Assembly: GCF_910592395.1 (NCBI RefSeq)
Contig: NC_088319.1
Coordinates: 7,504,001-7,568,000 of the forward strand
Source of the DNA: Lineus longissimus
Taxonomy: Eukaryota; Nemertea; Pilidiophora; Heteronemertea; Lineidae
Length of the DNA: 64,000 bases
Direction: 5' to 3'
Under the pieces are notes generated by a model that worked only from the letters and a program-made list of their open reading frames with translations, was not told where the DNA came from and made no database searches. Shown one piece after another: positions 18,394 through 31,900 of the stretch (positions are counted from its first letter, which is position 1; each line of letters starts with the position of its first letter). A program made the position numbers and the translations under genes.

Positions 18394-20856
18394 CCTAAAT
18401 GTACCTCAAAGTTGTCCTTCGTCCCAGGTTTTGATGTATTCGAGCATGTCACCACATGCATATTCATTCCATGATGGATGATTTACCCGTATAGACTGTG
18501 TACGTGTTGTGAATAGCCAGGAATTTTAGTTCCTTGAAAGCCACCCCTGTTCATCAAGAAATACAATCCTGGGTTCTCCCGGGGATCGAAACCGGGCCCT
18601 ATTGCGTGGTAGCCAGCAGTGTTAACCACTAGGCTATGAGGCTCCTCATGTCCCCGGTTTGAATGTTTCGAGCATGTTATCACACAGTCATTCAATAGTC
18701 CTCAATCCTGGGACTTGATGAAGTGTCATCATTAAATTGCGTCACCATTGTCTGTTTAATGCACCTTGAGCATGAAAAAAGGTCACTGCCTTAAAGTTCA
18801 GATATGCTCTACTCAGCTAGGCCTAAATGTACCTCAAAGTTGTCCTTCGTCCCAGGTTTTGATGTATTCGAGCATGTCACCACATGCATATTCATTCCAT
18901 GATGGATGATTTACCCGTATAGACTGTGTACGTGTTGTGAATAGCCAGGAATTTTAGTTCCTTGAAAGCCATGCCGGTTCATCAAGAAATACAATCCTGG
19001 GTTCTCCCCGGGATCGAAACCGGGCCCTATTGCGTGGTAGCCAGCAGTGTTAAAAGCATGTTATCACACAGTCATTCATTAGTCCTCAATCCTGGGACTT
19101 GATGAAGTGTCATCATTAAATTGCGTCACCATTGTCTGTTTAATGCACCTTAAGCATGAAGAAAGGCCTGCTCTACTCAGCTAGGCCTAAATGTACCTCA
19201 AAGTTGTCCTTCGTCCCAGGTTTTGATGTATTCGAGCATGTCACCACATGCATATTCATTCCATGATGGATGATTTACCCGTATAGACTGTGTACGTGTT
19301 GTGAATAGCCAGGAATTTTAGTTCCTTGAAAGCCATGCCGGTTCATCAAGAAATACAATCCTGGGTTCTCCCCGGGATCGAACCCGGGCCCAATTGCGTG
19401 GTAGCCAGCAGTGTTAACCACTAGGCTATGAGGCTCCTCATATCCCCGGTTTGAATGTATCAAGCATGTTATCACACAGTCATTCATTAGTCCTCAATCC
19501 TGGGACTTGATGAAGTGTCATCATTAAATTGCGTCACCATTGTCTGTTTAATGCACCTTAAGCATGAAGAAAGGCCTGCTCTACTTAGCTAGGCCTAAAT
19601 GTACCTCAAAGTTGTCCTTCGTCCCAGGTTTTGATGTATTCGAGCATGTCACCACATGCATATTCATTCCATGATGGATGATTTACCCGTATAGACTGTG
19701 TACGTGTTGTGAATAGCCAGGAATTTTAGTTCCTTGAAAGCCACCCCTGTTCATCAAGAAATACAATCCTGGGTTCTCCCGGGGATCGAAACCGGGCCCT
19801 ATTGCGTGGTAGCCAGCAGTGTTAACCACTAGGCTATGAGGCTCCTCATGTCCCCGGTTTGAATGTTTCGAGCATGTTATCACACAGTCATTCAATAGTC
19901 CTCAATCCTGGGACTTGATGAAGTGTCATCATTAAATTGCGTCACCATTGTCTGTTTAATGCACCTTGAGCATGAAAAAAGGTCACTGCTTTAAAGTTCA
20001 GATATGCTCTACTCAGCTAGGCCTAAATGTACCTCAAAGTTGTCCTTCGTCCCAGGTTTTGATGTATTCGAGCATGTCACCACATGCATATTCATTCCAT
20101 GATGGATGATTTACCCGTATAGACTGTGTACGTGTTGTGAATAGCCAGGAATTTTAGTTCCTTGAAAGCCACCCCTGTTCATCAAGAAATACAATCCTGG
20201 GTTCTCCCGGGGATCGAAACCGGGCCCTATTGCGTGGTAGCCAGCAGTGTTAACCACTAGGCTATGAGGCTCCTCATGTCCCCGGTTTGAATGTATCGAG
20301 CATGTTATCACACAGTCATTCATTAGTCCTCAATCCTGGGACTTGATGAAGTGTCATCATTAAATTGCGTCACCATTGTCTCTTTAATGCACCTTAAGCA
20401 TGAAAAAAGGTCACTGCTTTAAGTTCAGATATGATCTACTCAGCTAGGCCTGAATGTACCTCAAAGTTGTCCTTCGTCCCAGGTTTTGATGTATTCGAGC
20501 ATGTCACCACATGCATATTCATTCCATGATGGATGATTTACCCGTATAGACTGTGTACGTGTTGTGAATAGCCAGGAATTTTAGTTCCTTGAAAGCCATG
20601 CCGGTTCATCAAGAAATACAATCCTGGGTTCTCCCCGGGATCGAACCCGGGCCCAATTGCGTGGTAGCCAGCAGTGTTAACCACTAGGCTATGAGGCTCC
20701 TCATATCCCCGGTTTGAATGTATCAAGCTTGTTATCACACAGTCATTCATTAGTCCTCAATCCTGGGACTTGATGAAGTGTCATCATTAAATTGCGTCAC
20801 CATTGTCTGTTTAATGCACCTTAAGCATGAAGAAAGGCCTGCTCTACTTAGCTAGG
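18394..20856. repeat. 6-monomer HOR B-C-A-B-G-A (2,463 bp)
   Basis: Monomers start at 18394, 18822, 19186, 19594, 20022 and 20449. It has the same order, length and position-specific alleles as 13488-15950: 'ctgccttaaag' in the first B and the HindIII-creating allele in the last A. Confidence 0.9.
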
Positions 20857-21264
20857 CCTAAATGTACCTCAAAGTTGTCCTTCGTCCCAGGTTTTGATGT
20901 ATTCGAGCATGTCACCACATGCATATTCATTCCATGATGGATGATTTACCCGTATAGACTGTGTACGTGTTGTGAATAGCCAGGAATTTTAGTTCCTTGA
21001 AAGCCACCCCTGTTCATCAAGAAATACAATCCTGGGTTCTCCCCGGGATCGAACCCGGGCCCAATTGCGTGGTAGCCAGCAGTGTTAACCACTAGGCTAT
21101 GAGGCTCCTCATATCCCCGGTTTGAATGTATCAAGCATGTTATCACACAGTCATTCATTAGTCCTCAATCCTGGGACTTGATGAAGTGTCATCATTAAAT
21201 TGCGTCACCATTGTCTGTTTAATGCACCTTAAGCATGAAGAAAGGCCTGCTCTACTTAGCTAGG
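20857..21264. repeat. Chimeric monomer B/A (408 bp)
   Basis: The left part has the B-type 'gccacccctgttc'. From 'ctccccgggatcgaaccc' rightwards it is A ('cccaattgcg', 'catatccccgg', 'atcaagcatg'). The breakpoint falls in the shared stretch just before the B-box region. There is one copy. Confidence 0.85.
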
Positions 21265-22935
21265 CCTAAATGTACCTCAAAGTTGTCCTTCGTCCCAGGT
21301 TTTGATGTATTCGAGCATGTCACCACATGCATATTCATTCCATGATGGATGATTTACCCGTATAGACTGTGTACGTGTTGTGAATAGCCAGGAATTTTAG
21401 TTCCTTGAAAGCCACCCCTGTTCATCAAGAAATACAATCCTGGGTTCTCCCGGGGATCGAAACCGGGCCCTATTGCGTGGTAGCCAGCAGTGTTAACCAC
21501 TAGGCTATGAGGCTCCTCATGTCCCCGGTTTGAATGTTTCGAGCATGTTATCACACAGTCATTCAATAGTCCTCAATCCTGGGACTTGATGAAGTGTCAT
21601 CATTAAATTGCGTCACCATTGTCTGTTTAATGCACCTTGAGCATGAAAAAAGGTCACTGCTTTAAAGTTCAGATATGCTCTACTCAGCTAGGCCTAAATG
21701 TACCTCAAAGTTGTCCTTCGTCCCAGGTTTTGATGTATTCGAGCATGTCACCACATGCATATTCATTCCATGATGGATGATTTACCCGTATAGACTGTGT
21801 ACGTGTTGTGAATAGCCAGGAATTTTAGTTCCATGAAAGCCACCCCTGTTCATCAAGAAATACAATCCTGGCTTCTCCCCGGGATCGAACCGGGCCCTAT
21901 TGCGTGGCAGCCAGCAGTGTTAACCACTAGGCTATGAGGCTCCTCATGTCCCCGGTTTGAATGTATCGAGCATGTTATCACACAGTCATTCATTAGTCCT
22001 CAATCCTGGGACTTGATGAAGTGTCATCATTAAATTGCGTCACCATTGTCTGTTTAATGCACCTTAAGCATGAAGAAAGGCCTGCTCTACTTAGCTAGGC
22101 CTAAATGTACCTCAAAGTTGTTCTTCGTCCCAGGTTTTGATGTATTCGAGCATGTCACCACATGCATATTCATTCCATGATGGATGATTTACCCGTATAG
22201 ACTGTGTACGTGTTGTGAATAGCCAGGAATTTTAGTTCCTTGAAAGCCACCCCTGTTCATCAAGAAATACAATCCTGGGTTCTCCCGGGGATCGAAACCG
22301 GGCCCTATTGCGTGGTAGCCAGCAGTGTTAACCACTAGGCTATGAGGCTCCTCATGTCCCCGGTTTGAATGTATCGAGCATGTTATCACACAGTCATTCA
22401 TTAGTCCTCAATCCTGGGACTTGATGAAGTGTCATCATTAAATTGCGTCACCATTGTCTGTTTAATGCACCTTAAGCATGAAGAAAGGCCTGCTCTACTT
22501 AGCTAGGCCTAAATGTACCTCAAAGTTGTCCTTCGTCCCAGGTTTTGATGTATTCGAGCATGTCACCACATGCATATTCATTCCATGATGGATGATTTAC
22601 CCGTATAGACTGTGTACGTGTTGTGAATAGCCAGGAATTTTAGTTCCTTGAAAGCCACCCCTGTTCATCAAGAAATACAATCCTGGGTTCTCCCGGGGAT
22701 CGAAACCGGGCCCTATTGCGTGGTAGCCAGCAGTGTTAACCACTAGGCTATGAGGCTCCTCATGTCCCCGGTTTGAATGTTTCGAGCATGTTATCACACA
22801 GTCATTCAATAGTCCTCAATCCTGGGACTTGATGAAGTGTCATCATTAAATTGCGTCACCATTGTCTGTTTAATGCACCTTGAGCATGAAAAAAGGTCAC
22901 TGCCTTAAAGTTCAGATATGCTCTACTCAGCTAGG
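20857..22935. repeat. Short block B/A-B-F-G'-B
   Basis: Monomers start at 20857 (B/A), 21265 (B), 21693 (F), 22100 (G') and 22508 (B). The B/A unit stands where B-C-A stood in the previous 12-mer, so a single unequal exchange between a B and an A would explain both the chimera and the loss. The last B also begins a 2,463-bp 6-mer that runs to 24970. Confidence 0.85.
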
Positions 22936-25900
22936 CCTAAATGTACCTCAAAGTTGTCCTTCGTCCCAGGTTTTGATGTATTCGAGCATGTCACCACATG
23001 CATATTCATTCCATGATGGATGATTTACCCGTATAGACTGTGTACGTGTTGTGAATAGCCAGGAATTTTAGTTCCTTGAAAGCCATGCCGGTTCATCAAG
23101 AAATACAATCCTGGGTTCTCCCCGGGATCGAAACCGGGCCCTATTGCGTGGTAGCCAGCAGTGTTAAAAGCATGTTATCACACAGTCATTCATTAGTCCT
23201 CAATCCTGGGACTTGATGAAGTGTCATCATTAAATTGCGTCACCATTGTCTGTTTAATGCACCTTAAGCATGAAGAAAGGCCTGCTCTACTCAGCTAGGC
23301 CTAAATGTACCTCAAAGTTGTCCTTCGTCCCAGGTTTTGATGTATTCGAGCATGTCACCACATGCATATTCATTCCATGATGGATGATTTACCCGTATAG
23401 ACTGTGTACGTGTTGTGAATAGCCAGGAATTTTAGTTCCTTGAAAGCCATGCCGGTTCATCAAGAAATACAATCCTGGGTTCTCCCCGGGATCGAACCCG
23501 GGCCCAATTGCGTGGTAGCCAGCAGTGTTAACCACTAGGCTATGAGGCTCCTCATATCCCCGGTTTGAATGTATCAAGCATGTTATCACACAGTCATTCA
23601 TTAGTCCTCAATCCTGGGACTTGATGAAGTGTCATCATTAAATTGCGTCACCATTGTCTGTTTAATGCACCTTAAGCATGAAGAAAGGCCTGCTCTACTT
23701 AGCTAGGCCTAAATGTACCTCAAAGTTGTCCTTCGTCCCAGGTTTTGATGTATTCGAGCATGTCACCACATGCATATTCATTCCATGATGGATGATTTAC
23801 CCGTATAGACTGTGTACGTGTTGTGAATAGCCAGGAATTTTAGTTCCTTGAAAGCCACCCCTGTTCATCAAGAAATACAATCCTGGGTTCTCCCGAGGAT
23901 CGAAACCGGGCCCTATTGCGTGGTAGCCAGCAGTGTTAACCACTAGGCTATGAGGCTCCTCATGTCCCCGGTTTGAATGTTTCGAGCATGTTATCACACA
24001 GTCATTCAATAGTCCTCAATCCTGGGACTTGATGAAGTGTCATCATTAAATTGCGTCACCATTGTCTGTTTAATGCACCTTGAGCATGAAAAAAGGTCAC
24101 TGCTTTAAAGTTCAGATATGCTCTACTCAGCTAGGCCTAAATGTACCTCAAAGTTGTCCTTCGTCCCAGGTTTTGATGTATTCGAGCATGTCACCACATG
24201 CATATTCATTCCATGATGGATGATTTACCCGTATAGACTGTGTACGTGTTGTGAATAGCCAGGAATTTTAGTTCCTTGAAAGCCACCCCTGTTCATCAAG
24301 AAATACAATCCTGGGTTCTCCCGGGGATCGAAACCGGGCCCTATTGCGTGGTAGCCAGCAGTGTTAACCACTAGGCTATGAGGCTCCTCATGTCCCCGGT
24401 TTGAATGTATCGAGCATGTTATCACACAGTCATTCATTAGTCCTCAATCCTGGGACTTGATGAAGTGTCATCATTAAATTGCGTCACCATTGTCTCTTTA
24501 ATGCACCTTAAGCATGAAAAAAGGTCACTGCTTTAAGTTCAGATATGATCTACTCAGCTAGGCCTGAATGTACCTCAAAGTTGTCCTTCGTCCCAGGTTT
24601 TGATGTATTCGAGCATGTCACCACATGCATATTCATTCCATGATGGATGATTTACCCGTATAGACTGTGTACGTGTTGTGAATAGCCAGGAATTTTAGTT
24701 CCTTGAAAGCCATGCCGGTTCATCAAGAAATACAATCCTGGGTTCTCCCCGGGATCGAACCCGGGCCCAATTGCGTGGTAGCCAGCAGTGTTAACCACTA
24801 GGCTATGAGGCTCCTCATATCCCCGGTTTGAATGTGTCAAGCTTGTTATCACACAGTCATTCATTAGTCCTCAATCCTGGGACTTGATGAAGTGTCATCA
24901 TTAAATTGCGTCACCATTGTCTGTTTAATGCACCTTAAGCATGAAGAAAGGCCTGCTCTACTTAGCTAGGCCTAAATGTACCTCAAAGTTGTCCTTCGTC
25001 CCAGGTTTTGATGTATTCGAGCATGTCACCACATGCATATTCATTCCATGATGGATGATTTACCCGTATAGACTGTGTACGTGTTGTGAATAGCCAGGAA
25101 TTTTAGTTCCTTGAAAGCCACCCCTGTTCATCAAGAAATACAATCCTGGGTTCTCCCGGGGATCGAAACCGGGCCCTATTGCGTGGTAGCCAGCAGTGTT
25201 AACCACTAGGCTATGAGGCTCCTCATGTCCCCGGTTTGAATGTTTCGAGCATGTTATCACACAGTCATTCAATAGTCCTCAATCCTGGGACTTGATGAAG
25301 TGTCATCATTAAATTGCGTCACCATTGTCTGTTTAATGCACCTTGAGCATGAAAAAAGGTCACTGCCTTAAAGTTCAGATATGCTCTACTCAGCTAGGCC
25401 TAAATGTACCTCAAAGTTGTCCTTCGTCCCAGGTTTTGATGTATTCGAGCATGTCACCACATGCATATTCATTCCATGATGGATGATTTACCCGTATAGA
25501 CTGTGTACGTGTTGTGAATAGCCAGGAATTTTAGTTCCTTGAAAGCCATGCCGGTTCATCAAGAAATACAATCCTGGGTTCTCCCCGGGATCGAAACCGG
25601 GCCCTATTGCGTGGTAGCCAGCAGTGTTAAAAGCATGTTATCACACAGTCATTCATTAGTCCTCAATCCTGGGACTTGATGAAGTGTCATCATTAAATTG
25701 CGTCACCATTGTCTGTTTAATGCACCTTAAGCATGAAGAAAGGCCTGCTCTACTCAGCTAGGCCTAAATGTACCTCAAAGTTGTCCTTCGTCCCAGGTTT
25801 TGATGTATTCGAGCATGTCACCACATGCATATTCATTCCATGATGGATGATTTACCCGTATAGACTGTGTACGTGTTGTGAATAGCCAGGAATTTTAGTT

Positions 25901-28900
25901 CCTTGAAAGCCATGCCGGTTCATCAAGAAATACAATCCTGGGTTCTCCCCGGGATCGAACCCGGGCCCAATTGCGTGGTAGCCAGCAGTGTTAACCACTA
26001 GGCTATGAGGCTCCTCATATCCCCGGTTTGAATGTATCAAGCATGTTATCACACAGTCATTCATTAGTCCTCAATCCTGGGACTTGATGAAGTGTCATCA
26101 TTAAATTGCGTCACCATTGTCTGTTTAATGCACCTTAAGCATGAAGAAAGGCCTGCTCTACTTAGCTAGGCCTAAATGTACCTCAAAGTTGTCCTTCGTC
26201 CCAGGTTTTGATGTATTCGAGCATGTCACCACATGCATATTCATTCCATGATGGATGATTTACCCGTATAGACTGTGTACGTGTTGTGAATAGCCAGGAA
26301 TTTTAGTTCCTTGAAAGCCACCCCTGTTCATCAAGAAATACAATCCTGGGTTCTCCCGGGGATCGAAACCGGGCCCTATTGCGTGGTAGCCAGCAGTGTT
26401 AACCACTAGGCTATGAGGCTCCTCATGTCCCCGGTTTGAATGTTTCGAGCATGTTATCACACAGTCATTCAATAGTCCTCAATCCTGGGACTTGATGAAG
26501 TGTCATCATTAAATTGCGTCACCATTGTCTGTTTAATGCACCTTGAGCATGAAAAAAGGTCACTGCTTTAAAGTTCAGATATGCTCTACTCAGCTAGGCC
26601 TAAATGTACCTCAAAGTTGTCCTTCGTCCCAGGTTTTGATGTATTCGAGCATGTCACCACATGCATATTCATTCCATGATGGATGATTTACCCGTATAGA
26701 CTGTGTACGTGTTGTGAATAGCCAGGAATTTTAGTTCCTTGAAAGCCACCCCTGTTCATCAAGAAATACAATCCTGGGTTCTCCCGGGGATCGAAACCGG
26801 GCCCTATTGCGTGGTAGCCAGCAGTGTTAACCACTAGGCTATGAGGCTCCTCATGTCCCCGGTTTGAATGTATCGAGCATGTTATCACACAGTCATTCAT
26901 TAGTCCTCAATCCTGGGACTTGATGAAGTGTCATCATTAAATTGCGTCACCATTGTCTCTTTAATGCACCTTAAGCATGAAAAAAGGTCACTGCTTTAAG
27001 TTCAGATATGATCTACTCAGCTAGGCCTGAATGTACCTCAAAGTTGTCCTTCGTCCCAGGTTTTGATGTATTCGAGCATGTCACCACATGCATATTCATT
27101 CCATGATGGATGATTTACCCGTATAGACTGTGTACGTGTTGTGAATAGCCAGGAATTTTAGTTCCTTGAAAGCCATGCCGGTTCATCAAGAAATACAATC
27201 CTGGGTTCTCCCCGGGATCGAACCCGGGCCCAATTGCGTGGTAGCCAGCAGTGTTAACCACTAGGCTATGAGGCTCCTCATATCCCCGGTTTGAATGTAT
27301 CAAGCTTGTTATCACACAGTCATTCATTAGTCCTCAATCCTGGGACTTGATGAAGTGTCATCATTAAATTGCGTCACCATTGTCTGTTTAATGCACCTTA
27401 AGCATGAAGAAAGGCCTGCTCTACTTAGCTAGGCCTAAATGTACCTCAAAGTTGCCCTTCGTCCCAGGTTTTGATGTATTCGAGCATGTCACCACATGCA
27501 TATTCATTCCATGATGGATGATTTACCCGTATAGACTGTGTACGTGTTGTGAATAGCCAGGAATTTTAGTTCCTTGAAAGCCACCCCTGTTCATCAAGAA
27601 ATACAATCCTGGGTTCTCCCGGGGATCGAAACCGGGCCCTATTGCGTGGTAGCCAGCAGTGTTAACCACTAGGCTATGAGGCTCCTCATGTCCCCGGTTT
27701 GAATGTTTCGAGCATGTTATCACACAGTCATTCAATAGTCCTCAATCCTGGGACTTGATGAAGTGTCATCATTAAATTGCGTCACCATTGTCTGTTTAAT
27801 GCACCTTGAGCATGAAAAAAGGTCACTGCCTTAAAGTTCAGATATGCTCTACTCAGCTAGGCCTAAATGTACCTCAAAGTTGTCCTTCGTCCCAGGTTTT
27901 GATGTATTCGAGCATGTCACCACATGCATATTCATTCCATGATGGATGATTTACCCGTATAGACTGTGTACGTGTTGTGAATAGCCAGGAATTTTAGTTC
28001 CTTGAAAGCCATGCCGGTTCATCAAGAAATACAATCCTGGGTTCTCCCCGGGATCGAAACCGGGCCCTATTGCGTGGTAGCCAGCAGTGTTAAAAGCATG
28101 TTATCACACAGTCATTCATTAGTCCTCAATCCTGGGACTTGATGAAGTGTCATCATTAAATTGCGTCACCATTGTCTGTTTAATGCACCTTAAGCATGAA
28201 GAAAGGCCTGCTCTACTCAGCTAGGCCTAAATGTACCTCAAAGTTGTCCTTCGTCCCAGGTTTTGATGTATTCGAGCATGTCACCACATGCATATTCATT
28301 CCATGATGGATGATTTACCCGTATAGACTGTGTACGTGTTGTGAATAGCCAGGAATTTTAGTTCCTTGAAAGCCATGCCGGTTCATCAAGAAATACAATC
28401 CTGGGTTCTCCCCGGGATCGAACCCGGGCCCAATTGCGTGGTAGCCAGCAGTGTTAACCACTAGGCTATGAGGCTCCTCATATCCCCGGTTTGAATGTAT
28501 CAAGCATGTTATCACACAGTCATTCATTAGTCCTCAATCCTGGGACTTGATGAAGTGTCATCATTAAATTGCGTCACCATTGTCTGTTTAATGCACCTTA
28601 AGCATGAAGAAAGGCCTGCTCTACTTAGCTAGGCCTAAATGTACCTCAAAGTTGTCCTTCGTCCCAGGTTTTGATGTATTCGAGCATGTCACCACATGCA
28701 TATTCATTCCATGATGGATGATTTACCCGTATAGACTGTGTACGTGTTGTGAATAGCCAGGAATTTTAGTTCCTTGAAAGCCACCCCTGTTCATCAAGAA
28801 ATACAATCCTGGGTTCTCCCGGGGATCGAAACCGGGCCCTATTGCGTGGTAGCCAGCAGTGTTAACCACTAGGCTATGAGGCTCCTCATGTCCCCGGTTT

Positions 28901-31900
28901 GAATGTTTCGAGCATGTTATCACACAGTCATTCAATAGTCCTCAATCCTGGGACTTGATGAGGTGTCATCATTAAATTGCGTCACCATTGTCTGTTTAAT
29001 GCACCTTGAGCATGAAAAAAGGTCACTGCTTTAAAGTTCAGATATGCTCTACTCAGCTAGGCCTAAATGTACCTCAAAGTTGTCCTTCGTCCCAGGTTTT
29101 GATGTATTCGAGCATGTCACCACATGCATATTCATTCCATGATGGATGATTTACCCGTATAGACTGTGTACGTGTTGTGAATAGCCAGGAATTTTAGTTC
29201 CATGAAAGCCACCCCTGTTCATCAAGAAATACAATCCTGGCTTCTCCCCGGGATCGAACCGGGCCCTATTGCGTGGCAGCCAGCAGTGTTAACCACTAGG
29301 CTATGAGGCACCTCATGTCCCCGGTTTGAATGTATCGAGCATGTTATCACACAGTCATTCATTAGTCCTCAATCCTGGGACTTGATGAAGTGTCATCATT
29401 AAATTGCGTCACCATTGTCTGTTTAATGCACCTTAAGCATGAAGAAAGGCCTGCTCTACTTAGCTAGGCCTAAATGTACCTCAAAGTTGTTCTTCGTCCC
29501 AGGTTTTGATGTATTCGAGCATGTCACCACATGCATATTCATTCCATGATGGATGATTTACCCGTATAGACTGTGTACGTGTTGTGAATAGCCAGGAATT
29601 TTAGTTCCTTGAAAGCCACCCCTGTTCATCAAGAAATACAATCCTGGGTTCTCCCGGGGATCGAAACCGGGCCCTATTGCGTGGTAGCCAGCAGTGTTAA
29701 CCACTAGGCTATGAGGCTCCTCATGTCCCCGGTTTGAATGTATCGAGCATGTTATCACACAGTCATTCATTAGTCCTCAATCCTGGGACTTGATGAAGTG
29801 TCATCATTAAATTGCGTCACCATTGTCTCTTTAATGCACCTTAAGCATGAAAAAAGGTCACTGCTTTAAGTTCAGATATGATCTACTCAGCTAGGCCTGA
29901 ATGTACCTCAAAGTTGTCCTTCGTCCCAGGTTTTGATGTATTCGAGCATGTCACCACATGCATATTCATTCCATGATGGATGATTTACCCGTATAGACTG
30001 TGTACGTGTTGTGAATAGCCAGGAATTTTAGTTCCTTGAAAGCCATGCCGGTTCATCAAGAAATACAATCCTGGGTTCTCCCCGGGATCGAAACCGGGCC
30101 CTATTGCGTGGTAGCCAGCAGTGTTAAAAGCATGTTATCACACAGTCATTCATTAGTCCTCAATCCTGGGACTTGATGAAGTGTCATCATTAAATTGCGT
30201 CACCATTGTCTGTTTAATGCACCTTAAGCATGAAGAAAGGCCTGCTCTACTCAGCTAGGCCTAAATGTACCTCAAAGTTGTCCTTCGTCCCAGGTTTTGA
30301 TGTATTCGAGCATGTCACCACATGCATATTCATTCCATGATGGATGATTTACCCGTATAGACTGTGTACGTGTTGTGAATAGCCAGGAATTTTAGTTCCT
30401 TGAAAGCCATGCCGGTTCATCAAGAAATACAATCCTGGGTTCTCCCCGGGATCGAACCCGGGCCCAATTGCGTGGTAGCCAGCAGTGTTAACCACTAGGC
30501 TATGAGGCTCCTCATGTCCCCGGTTTGAATGTTTCGAGCATGTTATCACACAGTCATTCAATAGTCCTCAATCCTGGGACTTGATGAGGTGTCATCATTA
30601 AATTGCGTCACCATTGTCTGTTTAATGCACCTTGAGCATGAAAAAAGGTCACTGCTTTAAAGTTCAGATATGCTCTACTCAGCTAGGCCTAAATGTACCT
30701 CAAAGTTGTCCTTCGTCCCAGGTTTTGATGTATTCGAGCATGTCACCACATGCATATTCATTCCATGATGGATGATTTACCCGTATAGACTGTGTACGTG
30801 TTGTGAATAGCCAGGAATTTTAGTTCCATGAAAGCCACCCCTGTTCATCAAGAAATACAATCCTGGCTTCTCCCCGGGATCGAACCGGGCCCTATTGCGT
30901 GGCAGCCAGCAGTGTTAACCACTAGGCTATGAGGCACCTCATGTCCCCGGTTTGAATGTATCGAGCATGTTATCACACAGTCATTCATTAGTCCTCAATC
31001 CTGGGACTTGATGAAGTGTCATCATTAAATTGCGTCACCATTGTCTGTTTAATGCACCTTAAGCATGAAGAAAGGCCTGCTCTACTTAGCTAGGCCTAAA
31101 TGTACCTCAAAGTTGTTCTTCGTCCCAGGTTTTGATGTATTCGAGCATGTCACCACATGCATATTCATTCCATGATGGATGATTTACCCGTATAGACTGT
31201 GTACGTGTTGTGAATAGCCAGGAATTTTAGTTCCTTGAAAGCCACCCCTGTTCATCAAGAAATACAATCCTGGGTTCTCCCGGGGATCGAAACCGGGCCC
31301 TATTGCGTGGTAGCCAGCAGTGTTAACCACTAGGCTATGAGGCTCCTCATGTCCCCGGTTTGAATGTATCGAGCATGTTATCACACAGTCATTCATTAGT
31401 CCTCAATCCTGGGACTTGATGAAGTGTCATCATTAAATTGCGTCACCATTGTCTCTTTAATGCACCTTAAGCATGAAAAAAGGTCACTGCTTTAAGTTCA
31501 GATATGATCTACTCAGCTAGGCCTGAATGTACCTCAAAGTTGTCCTTCGTCCCAGGTTTTGATGTATTCGAGCATGTCACCACATGCATATTCATTCCAT
31601 GATGGATGATTTACCCGTATAGACTGTGTACGTGTTGTGAATAGCCAGGAATTTTAGTTCCTTGAAAGCCATGCCGGTTCATCAAGAAATACAATCCTGG
31701 GTTCTCCCCGGGATCGAAACCGGGCCCTATTGCGTGGTAGCCAGCAGTGTTAAAAGCATGTTATCACACAGTCATTCATTAGTCCTCAATCCTGGGACTT
31801 GATGAAGTGTCATCATTAAATTGCGTCACCATTGTCTGTTTAATGCACCTTAAGCATGAAGAAAGGCCTGCTCTACTCAGCTAGGCCTAAATGTACCTCA

